NCBI GenBank assembly: GCA_021107375.1
Contig: JAIOSY010000169.1
Location: 1-5,954, forward strand
Length of the DNA: 5,954 bases
Source of the DNA: Sulfurimonas sp.
GTDB taxonomy: Bacteria > Campylobacterota > Campylobacteria > Campylobacterales > Sulfurimonadaceae
Direction: 5' to 3'
The translations under genes and the position numbers were made by a program. The notes under the pieces were generated by a model. The model made no database searches and had not been told where the DNA came from. It was given only the letters and a program-made list of their open reading frames with translations. This document shows, piece after piece, positions 1-5,954 of this stretch. Within the stretch, counting starts at the first letter, position 1; each line of letters opens with the position of its first letter.

Positions 1-1
1 A

Positions 2-286
2 GTTGATCCTGATCCAACAACTTTGGAAGAACCGGTATTAAGTTATGATAGAAAACAATTTGAATTAAGTTGGGCACATAATTGTCCAGAAGGCTATACT
101 TGTAGTTATGCCCTAGGTAAAACATTAAAAGATGGTAGTACTTTTGATGAAGTTTACTCTGGTGAGGAGAAAATATATTTAGTTACGGAGACAGGTACAT
201 ATTATTACAAAGTAAAAGTTACAGCAACACAAGATAATAATAGTGAATATTCAGATTCAAATGTAGTTAGTGTTAGAATAAGGTAA
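2..286 (+). CDS. C-terminal end of a fibronectin type III-like domain protein (5' partial)
   Basis: Only the last 94 residues and the TAA stop are visible. The frame is open to the left edge, so the TTG at 23 is not the start. The segment begins with a short Asp/Pro/Thr linker (VDPDPTT). It continues as a beta-rich module with features of a fibronectin III fold: an FELSW strand with the core Trp at visible residue 24, a GTYYYKVKVTA strand with the typical Y-x-YKV pattern (about 65-75), and a closing SEYSDSNVVSVRI strand. The domain ends at the C-terminus with no anchor, sorting signal or membrane segment after it. Two cysteines (visible residues 28 and 34) flank a short PEGYT loop and could form a disulfide, which would suit an exported protein, but no signal peptide can be seen. 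Such modules usually serve adhesion or as spacers in secreted or surface proteins. The function of the whole protein cannot be judged. The gene converges on the trehalose operon and is probably unrelated to it. Confidence 0.7.
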   Translation, partial: VDPDPTTLEEPVLSYDRKQFELSWAHNCPEGYTCSYALGKTLKDGSTFDEVYSGEEKIYLVTETGTYYYKVKVTATQDNNSEYSDSNVVSVRIR

Positions 287-373
287 CTAAATAATAAGTT
301 TGTTTTCCTTCAAAAAAAGTTTTACGTTGGAGGAAGAGTGTAAATCTGTAAGGTTTTAGGATAAATTACATTC

Positions 374-389
374 CCTTTCTTTCGAAAGG
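374..389 (-). other. Small hairpin with GAAA tetraloop in the convergent gap
   Basis: Read on the minus strand, CCTTTC-GAAA-GAAAGG forms a 6-bp stem closed by a GNRA-type GAAA loop, about 160 bases past the otsA stop. No T-run follows on either strand, so it does not look like an intrinsic terminator. A second weak inverted repeat (GGTAGA at 417-422, TCTACC at 434-439) lies nearby. The rest of 287-550 shows no recognisable gene, RNA or clear terminator, although two converging genes would be expected to end transcription here. The hairpin may be chance. Confidence 0.2.
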
Positions 390-550
390 TTTGGCTTGGT
401 TGCTTATGGATATTTAGGTAGAAGTAGAATCCCTCTACCCCATCCACCCAACAATCAATAAATTTCCTAAAAAAACTCCATAAAACATGAACTTTATCAA
501 CAATTTTTGGAATTATCTGATGCTGATATAGATTATTGAACACTACCCTT

Positions 551-1984
551 TTACATCTTCACAGCTTTTAAAAATGTATCAACCCACCAATAGATATCAA
601 ACTTTTTCACACAGTTTTGCAAATTTTGCATACGCTTTTTTTTCTCTTTTTTTTTCATTGACAAAGCCTCTTTCATTGTATCAACAACAGCTTCTTTATC
701 AAAAGGGTTAACCAGGAGTGCATCATTTTTAAACTGCTGACTTGCCCCTGCAAACTCACTGAGAATCAATACTCCATCTTTATCAATGTTCGCAGCACAA
801 TACTCTTTGGCAACCAGATTCATTCCATCTTTTAAAGGGGTAACCAATGCCATATTAGAAGCTCTATAATAAGCCAGAAGCTCTATTCTGCTTAATGGGT
901 GATAGCAGTACTGTATAGGAATCCAGCCTGGTTGACTAAATTTTCCGTTTATTTCACCTACTATCTGTTCTATCTCACTTTTGAGATTTGCATATTTTAT
1001 TATATCTTCCCGGCTTGGTACCATAACCTGTATCAGTTTTATTTTTTTCTGCAGACGTGGATATTTTTCTAATAATCTTTTGTAAGCTTTAAGCCTTTGC
1101 GGGATTCCTTTAGAGTAATCAAGCCGATCAATTCCTAACATGATTTTTTGACCGGGATATCCCTTTTTTATCTCCTTCATCATTATTGACACTTCCGCAC
1201 TCTTAGCTTGAGTGTAGAACTCATCATAATCAATACTAATAGGAAAAACACCGACTTTATGTTCCCCTTTTTGAGTTATTATCTTAGCTATCCCCTCCTC
1301 TTTTTGATCAATCACAGCATCATCAAGCAGGAAAGCTACGACTTCTAAAAAGTTCTTCTTGTCTATCTTGGTTTGAAATCCTATGAGATCATAAGACAAC
1401 ATAGCTTCTATAATTTCCAAGCGCCAAGGGATACAGTTAAAGGTCTCAGATGGAGGAAATGGAATATGAAGAAAAAAAGCTATTTGATTTTTTACACCCA
1501 TTTGTCTTAACTCTTTACCTGTATTAATCAGATGATAATCATGTATCCAAATAAAGTCATTCTTTATAAGTTCACCCATTACTATCTTGGCAAACTTTAG
1601 ATTGACTTTTTTAAATGCTTCATAATACTCTGTCACAAAATTACAATAAACAGATACATTGTGAAAAAGTGGCCAGAGAACTTCATTAGAAAAGCCTTTG
1701 TAATAGAGATCATAATCATTTAAACTGATATCTACAGATTTATATCTATAATTTAAATTTTTTTCCTTATTTTTTAAAAGTTCATCAAGCTCAATATTCT
1801 CCTCTGCAAAGTTTCCTGCCCAGCCAATCCAAACACCTCCGTTTCTTTTAAGTACCGGTATCATAGCCGTAACAAGACCTCCAGATGCATGACCCAACTC
1901 ATATTTGTTTTCAAGACTCTTTTTCACAATAACAGGCAGTCGGTTTGAAACGATGATTAATCTTCTATCTTTTGTATTTTGCAC
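551..1984 (-). CDS. otsA: Trehalose-6-phosphate synthase (GT20)
   Basis: This cytoplasmic enzyme transfers glucose from UDP-glucose to glucose-6-phosphate, giving trehalose-6-phosphate and UDP. At 477 residues it matches the usual bacterial OtsA length (about 470). The family signatures are present in order: IIVSNRLPV at 10-18, HASGGLV at 32-38 and WIGWAG at 52-57. NEVLWPLFH with Trp104 and WIHDYHL with Asp149 follow, then FFLHIPFPP with His173. [10 protein letters not shown] holds Arg287 and Lys292, VPSRED holds Arg325, and [12 protein letters not shown] holds Asp386 and Glu394. These correspond to the known donor and acceptor binding residues of E. coli OtsA, so the protein should be active. 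The start is GTG, supported by an AAGGAG six bases upstream and by the conserved N-terminus beginning at residue 8. It is the second gene of an operon, 15 bases after the three-domain trehalose enzyme. Near the C-terminus, A9 and A8 runs encode a KKKEKKK stretch (444-450). UDP-glucose as donor is inferred from the family. Confidence 0.96.
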   Translation of the reverse strand: MQNTKDRRLIIVSNRLPVIVKKSLENKYELGHASGGLVTAMIPVLKRNGGVWIGWAGNFAEENIELDELLKNKEKNLNYRYKSVDISLNDYDLYYKGFSNEVLWPLFHNVSVYCNFVTEYYEAFKKVNLKFAKIVMGELIKNDFIWIHDYHLINTGKELRQMGVKNQIAFFLHIPFPPSETFNCIPWRLEIIEAMLSYDLIGFQTKIDKKNFLEVVAFLLDDAVIDQKEEGIAKIITQKGEHKVGVFPISIDYDEFYTQAKSAEVSIMMKEIKKGYPGQKIMLGIDRLDYSKGIPQRLKAYKRLLEKYPRLQKKIKLIQVMVPSREDIIKYANLKSEIEQIVGEINGKFSQPGWIPIQYCYHPLSRIELLAYYRASNMALVTPLKDGMNLVAKEYCAANIDKDGVLILSEFAGASQQFKNDALLVNPFDKEAVVDTMKEALSMKKKEKKKRMQNLQNCVKKFDIYWWVDTFLKAVKM

Positions 1985-1990
1985 ACCCCG

Positions 1991-1998
1991 CTCCTTTT
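1991..1998 (-). promoter_or_regulatory. Ribosome binding site of otsA
   Basis: On the minus strand, AAAAGGAG is followed by a 6-base spacer (CGGGGT) and then the GTG start of otsA. It directly abuts the tandem TAATAA stops of the upstream gene (1997-2002), overlapping the second stop. Ribosomes finishing the upstream gene would therefore release on top of this site, so translational coupling is likely. The site settles the GTG as the otsA start. Confidence 0.85.
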
Positions 1999-1999
1999 A

Positions 2000-4900
2000 T
2001 TATCCACTATAATCTATCTCTTTGATTTCACCGCAGCGAAGAATAAAGAGCTCACCTTTTACATCCATAGTTATTGGCTCCGCATTGGAAACCTGAGCTT
2101 CAACAATAACCTTGTTTGGATAGATGTCAATATTAAGCCAATGCTCTCTGTAGTGCAATTTAAGTTTTATCTCCTGCAACTCTTTAGGAAGAGAAGGGTT
2201 AAGATGCAAGATTCCATCTCTGGCTTCCAATCCAGTATAGCAGCGCTGCACAATAGCAATTGATCCGGCCATTGCACCGATATGTATCCCTTCAGGTGTT
2301 GTCTCACCTTGAACATCTGCAATATCTGTCAACAGAGCTTCATTAAAAAACTTCCATGACTTTTTAGCATTTATTCTTGTACTCACCCAAGCGTGTACAA
2401 CTTGACTTAAAGATGATCCGCTTGAAGTTCTCTGCAGATAATATTTAACATTTTTATCAAGCATGACTTTAGAAAACCTGTAACCGAGCTGATGAAAAAG
2501 TTCTTTTAGTTCACTGTTTGAAAAAAGATAAAAAAGCATCAACACATCAGCCTGCTTTGAGACCTTATAGTTATTTACTCTGTCATCTTCTGCTTCTAGT
2601 ATTCTGTCAAGACGCTGAATATTGCTATATTTTTCACGATAAGACTCCCAGTCAAGTTCTCTAAGCTCTTCATATCCCTCAAACTGACTGATAATATGGC
2701 CATCATGAAAGTTTATTTTCATTTTTTTACGCATATCTTCCCATCTCTCAATTTCAGTTTTCTCTATTTTAAGTTTTTCACACAACTCGCCAAAGTGCAT
2801 CTTTGAGAGTATATTTTGCAATTCTACAGCCTTATTTAGGACAAATACGGCCATAATATTTGTATATGCATTATTATCAACTCCGGGAATTTTACTATTT
2901 GGATAAGCATCATGATACTCATCTGGTCCAATAATACCCAATATCTCATATCTCTTTTCTTCACTATTATAAGTGGCTATACTTGACCAAAATCTAGCAA
3001 TTTCAAGTATCATCTCCGCACCGTAAAAAGATAGGAATTCGCTATCTCCACTGACCTGATAATATTGCCATATGTTGTAAACAATAGCAGAGTTAATATG
3101 TCTTTGAAGATGGGTATTATCTTCCATCCATCTATTTGATTTTGGATTGAGATGTATTATCTGCGTTTCTTCTTTACCGTTACTTCCGCTCTGCCACGGA
3201 TACATAGCACCTTTATATCCATAAGCCTCAGCCGCACGCCTCGCCTCTGGAAGCCTTCTATAACGATAGAGCATAAGAGAACGTGTTATTTGAGGAAGTC
3301 TATAGTTAAAAAATGGAAATATAAACATCTCATCCCAGAATATATGACCCCTGTAAGCCTCTCCATGCCATCCTCTAGCCGGAATGCCGACATCCATGTC
3401 AATGTTATGGACTGAAGCGGTCTGCAAAAGATGATAGGTGTAAAGATGCAGTGCTCTTTTTACAAAATAATCTTTTTTAATATCTCTAAGATTAAGATCT
3501 ATATCAAAAGAGTTCCAGAGATACTTCCAAGCTACCTTGTGAGTAGAAAGCAGGTAATCGAACCTCTCTATATCTTCTAAGGCAAGTTTAGCTTCGAGAT
3601 AACAGTTTGATATCGCTTTATCTTTGGAAGTATAAAGAGATACACTTTTCTCTATACTAAAAAAATCTTTAGGATTTATAGATTCAAGAACAAAATGCTT
3701 AGCTATGTAAGAGTCTCTCTCTACCAACTTTGCTTCTAAAAAGATCTGTTCACTATTTAAAAAAAGTTTTGTTTTAGCTGCCAAAGAAACAGTATGATTT
3801 GACTGTACCGTCTCCATCTTTAAAAAGATCATATCACTTTGAAGTTCTTTTTCTATGCACTTTAGATGCTCGTTGCTTAGAGCACTGTAACGCACAACTC
3901 CCTCATTTTTTACATTACCGTCTATCCCTGATTCTACTTCAATCCTTCCTTCCCAGTTTATAGGCATAATAGTAAGTTCGATTGAGGCAAGATGCTTATT
4001 TTCCATATGTACAAAACGTCTCTCTGAAACTCTGGTCTCTCGTCCTTTTACATCACTAAAATGTATAAGTTTGTGCAAAATCCCATTTTGCATATCAAGC
4101 TCTTGACGAAAGTATAAAATAGTTGCGTCATCAATATTAAACCAAGCATCATCTTTTATCTTAAACTTTAGCGTCAGCCAGTTTGGGAAGTTAACTAGAT
4201 CTTCATTTTTAATCTCTTTACCCTGAATGTCTGTTTTAAGACGGTTGTAGCCTCCTGCCAAATATGTTCCTGGATAGTGTATATCACCAGAAAAAGATTC
4301 GGTTGCAGCAGATCTTGTAACAAAATATCCATTACCTAAAGCACAAAGGACTTCTCTAAGTTTCTCCTCTTTAGGTATGTAACGATCATAATTCAAAGAC
4401 CAGATATTACCTTGCTCTACAGAAGAAGAGAGTATCTCCAAAAAATGTAAAGTCTGATCCGTGTCACTAAGCTTATATTGGGCACCCGTAGTTCTATTTT
4501 CACTTCCTACAAGTATCCCTGTCCCGTAAGTCTTAATCGCATTAAAGGCATCTTCATCGGTAATGTCATCACCGATATAAAATATCTTACTTCCCTTTTT
4601 TTCTATATGAAGTGCTTCTAAAAGCCACTCCAAAGCCTTGCCCTTGTTCCACTCTAAATCAGGCTGTAATTCATATACTTTTTTACCATAATTCTTGCGG
4701 ACTTTAGGATGTTTTTTTACTACTTCATCAGCCGCATTTTCTACAAGGTATGCTTCATTCTCAGATACATTTCTATAGTGAAGAGCTATAGAGAATTTTT
4801 TACGCTCGACTAATACACCTTCTACACCACTCAACTCTTCCATAAGTTCTTTCTCTAAAGTATCAAAAATCTCAACAAACTCCAAAGCAGGTTCATGTTC

Positions 4901-5950
4901 CATCTTGATGCTGGGCCCCTCAATCTCATAGCCGTGACTGCCTGCATAGTGGATTCCTTTTATACCTATCAGACTTTTAATATCATTAAGACCCCTGCCG
5001 CTAATAACAGCCAGTGTACACTGATTTGAGAGTTTAATAAGTGTATTTTTCATCTCTTCGCTAAGCTGGGCATCTTTAGGATGAGAGACAATCGGTGTTA
5101 GGGTTCCGTCATAATCAAAAAATATTACAATCTCTTTATCTTTAAACTGACTCTCTATCTTTTTAAATGATTTCAGTGCAGAAGGAAGTTCTGTTGTTTT
5201 TGCTTCGATATCAACTTCTTCGAGATCTTTAACAACTATATCAGCCCCGGCTTCCATCAACTGTTTTGAGTGTCTGTTTCTGTCCACGCCTATAACTTTT
5301 CCAAACCTACCTTTTTTCCCGGCACTTACTCCTGCGATAGCATCTTCTATAACAACAGCTCTGCTTGGCTCAACATTAAGCCTTTTAAGCGCCTCTAAAA
5401 AAAGATCTGGATTCGGTTTGCCCTTAAGATCCAAACTCTGGAGATCTAGACCATCGACTATAGTATCGAAGTAAGTGTTTAGATTTGATGATTGAAGTAT
5501 ATATCTGCAGTTTTTGCTCGAAGATACAACGGATGTTGAAAAGCCAAAGTTATTCAGTTTTAGAAGCAGTTCTACAGAACTTTTGTAGATTTCTATCCCT
5601 TCTGAGAGAAACTCTAAAAAAAATCTGTTCTTACTATCTTCCAAAGCTTCAACACTCTCTATATATGTTGCGTTAGCACTTCTTCTTTGTGGAATTTTTA
5701 TATCTCTTGAAACAAGAAAACTTTTTATTCCCTCATCTCTTGGTTTTCCATCCACATAACTGAAGTAGTCTTTAGAGATATCAAAAGGTTTAAAATCATC
5801 CCCTCCGGCTCTGTATTTTAAAAAATTATCAAACGTCTTCTTCCATGCTTTGGCATGTAGCTTCTGTGTTTGCGTTATAACACCATCAAGATCAAATACG
5901 ACAGCATCATATTGAGACCTCTTTATAATATATTTGTCTTTTTTACTCAT
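2000..5950 (-). CDS. Three-domain trehalose enzyme: beta-phosphoglucomutase-like HAD / trehalose-6-phosphate phosphatase / GH65 phosphorylase
   Basis: This 1316-residue, probably cytoplasmic protein has no signal peptide or membrane segment. Domain 1 (about 14-247) is a HAD of the beta-phosphoglucomutase type: FDLDGVIT with Asp20 and Asp22, cap residue Arg71, VVSSSKN (Ser143, Lys146, Asn147), GKP with Lys178, and Glu202-Asp203. It should convert beta-glucose-1-phosphate to glucose-6-phosphate. Domain 2 (about 272-510) is OtsB, which hydrolyses trehalose-6-phosphate to trehalose: DYDGTLTPI (Asp279, Asp281), SGR 317-319, GSHG 337-340, WNKG with Lys436, and GDDITDEDAF at 460-469. Domain 3 (about 515-1312) is GH65: LREVLCALGNGYFVTRSA, YRGHIFWDEMF at 867-876, GPDEYH with the likely general acid Glu1011, KQADVL 1132-1137, a Ser-rich loop SSGSSLS 1176-1182, and GIHIGAMAG with His1223. 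Trehalose is the likely substrate; trehalose-6-phosphate or kojibiose cannot be excluded. The order and length resemble mycobacterial OtsB1 (about 1327 residues). No frameshift is seen and all three active sites look intact. The gene leads the operon with otsA. Its ATG is four bases from the window edge, so its RBS is not visible. Confidence 0.93.
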   Translation of the reverse strand: MSKKDKYIIKRSQYDAVVFDLDGVITQTQKLHAKAWKKTFDNFLKYRAGGDDFKPFDISKDYFSYVDGKPRDEGIKSFLVSRDIKIPQRRSANATYIESVEALEDSKNRFFLEFLSEGIEIYKSSVELLLKLNNFGFSTSVVSSSKNCRYILQSSNLNTYFDTIVDGLDLQSLDLKGKPNPDLFLEALKRLNVEPSRAVVIEDAIAGVSAGKKGRFGKVIGVDRNRHSKQLMEAGADIVVKDLEEVDIEAKTTELPSALKSFKKIESQFKDKEIVIFFDYDGTLTPIVSHPKDAQLSEEMKNTLIKLSNQCTLAVISGRGLNDIKSLIGIKGIHYAGSHGYEIEGPSIKMEHEPALEFVEIFDTLEKELMEELSGVEGVLVERKKFSIALHYRNVSENEAYLVENAADEVVKKHPKVRKNYGKKVYELQPDLEWNKGKALEWLLEALHIEKKGSKIFYIGDDITDEDAFNAIKTYGTGILVGSENRTTGAQYKLSDTDQTLHFLEILSSSVEQGNIWSLNYDRYIPKEEKLREVLCALGNGYFVTRSAATESFSGDIHYPGTYLAGGYNRLKTDIQGKEIKNEDLVNFPNWLTLKFKIKDDAWFNIDDATILYFRQELDMQNGILHKLIHFSDVKGRETRVSERRFVHMENKHLASIELTIMPINWEGRIEVESGIDGNVKNEGVVRYSALSNEHLKCIEKELQSDMIFLKMETVQSNHTVSLAAKTKLFLNSEQIFLEAKLVERDSYIAKHFVLESINPKDFFSIEKSVSLYTSKDKAISNCYLEAKLALEDIERFDYLLSTHKVAWKYLWNSFDIDLNLRDIKKDYFVKRALHLYTYHLLQTASVHNIDMDVGIPARGWHGEAYRGHIFWDEMFIFPFFNYRLPQITRSLMLYRYRRLPEARRAAEAYGYKGAMYPWQSGSNGKEETQIIHLNPKSNRWMEDNTHLQRHINSAIVYNIWQYYQVSGDSEFLSFYGAEMILEIARFWSSIATYNSEEKRYEILGIIGPDEYHDAYPNSKIPGVDNNAYTNIMAVFVLNKAVELQNILSKMHFGELCEKLKIEKTEIERWEDMRKKMKINFHDGHIISQFEGYEELRELDWESYREKYSNIQRLDRILEAEDDRVNNYKVSKQADVLMLFYLFSNSELKELFHQLGYRFSKVMLDKNVKYYLQRTSSGSSLSQVVHAWVSTRINAKKSWKFFNEALLTDIADVQGETTPEGIHIGAMAGSIAIVQRCYTGLEARDGILHLNPSLPKELQEIKLKLHYREHWLNIDIYPNKVIVEAQVSNAEPITMDVKGELFILRCGEIKEIDYSG

Positions 5951-5954
5951 AAAA

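Noticed and set aside
23..25. TTG as start codon of the left-edge gene
   Set aside because: The frame continues open to the window edge with a linker-like sequence, and a 87-residue protein starting at the edge of an FN3 domain without RBS is unlikely.
322..543. Possible 73-residue minus-strand gene just downstream of otsA
   Set aside because: It has a GTG start with only a weak AAGGG two bases away, no recognisable domain, and an odd composition. It is kept as a finding rather than annotated as a gene.
1985..1999. Internal promoter for otsA between the two genes
   Set aside because: Fifteen bases hold only the RBS and a second stop codon. There is no room for a promoter, so otsA is probably cotranscribed.
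1979..2263. Plus-strand open frame of 94 codons
   Set aside because: It lies antisense over the 3' end of the GH65 domain and the otsA start, which are both well supported. It is a shadow frame without family similarity.
3152..3415. Plus-strand open frame of 87 codons
   Set aside because: It is antisense to the conserved GH65 core (YRGHIFWDEMF region), whose codon constraints explain the open frame.
5485..5676. Plus-strand open frame of 63 codons
   Set aside because: It is antisense to the HAD domain and has no recognisable motif.
2000..5950. Whether the large reading frame is a misassembly or read-through of separate genes
   Set aside because: The frame is continuous, all three domains are complete with short linkers, and length and order match the known OtsB1-type protein.

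Overview
The window comes from an AT-rich bacterial chromosome, roughly one-third G+C by eye. Codon use, short spacers and strong AAGGAG-type ribosome binding would fit a low-G+C proteobacterium or a member of Campylobacterota (for example a Sulfurimonas-like organism). That placement is an impression, because nothing in the window is diagnostic of the taxon.

Layout: (1) Positions 2-286, plus strand, hold the last 94 codons of a protein that ends in a fibronectin-III-like beta-sandwich domain. Its start lies left of the window. (2) Positions 287-550 are a convergent gap with no convincing gene and only a weak hairpin. (3) Positions 551-1984, minus strand, encode a complete trehalose-6-phosphate synthase (OtsA, GT20 family). 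(4) Positions 2000-5950, minus strand, encode a 1316-residue three-domain enzyme lying just upstream of otsA. It has a beta-phosphoglucomutase-like HAD domain, then a trehalose-6-phosphate phosphatase (OtsB) domain, then a glycoside hydrolase family 65 (GH65) phosphorylase-type domain. Only four bases of the window lie upstream of its ATG, so the operon promoter and its RBS are not visible.

The two minus-strand genes form a tight operon with 15 bases between them. The tandem stop TAATAA of the large gene runs straight into the RBS of otsA. Together they encode trehalose synthesis (OtsA makes trehalose-6-phosphate, OtsB dephosphorylates it). They probably also encode phosphorolytic breakdown: GH65 would release beta-glucose-1-phosphate and the HAD domain would convert it to glucose-6-phosphate, which is an OtsA substrate. 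The same three-domain order is known from mycobacterial OtsB1 (Rv2006 type), so the architecture is not new. Its linkage to otsA in an AT-rich genome, and the possible closed synthesis/degradation cycle, are the most interesting points here.
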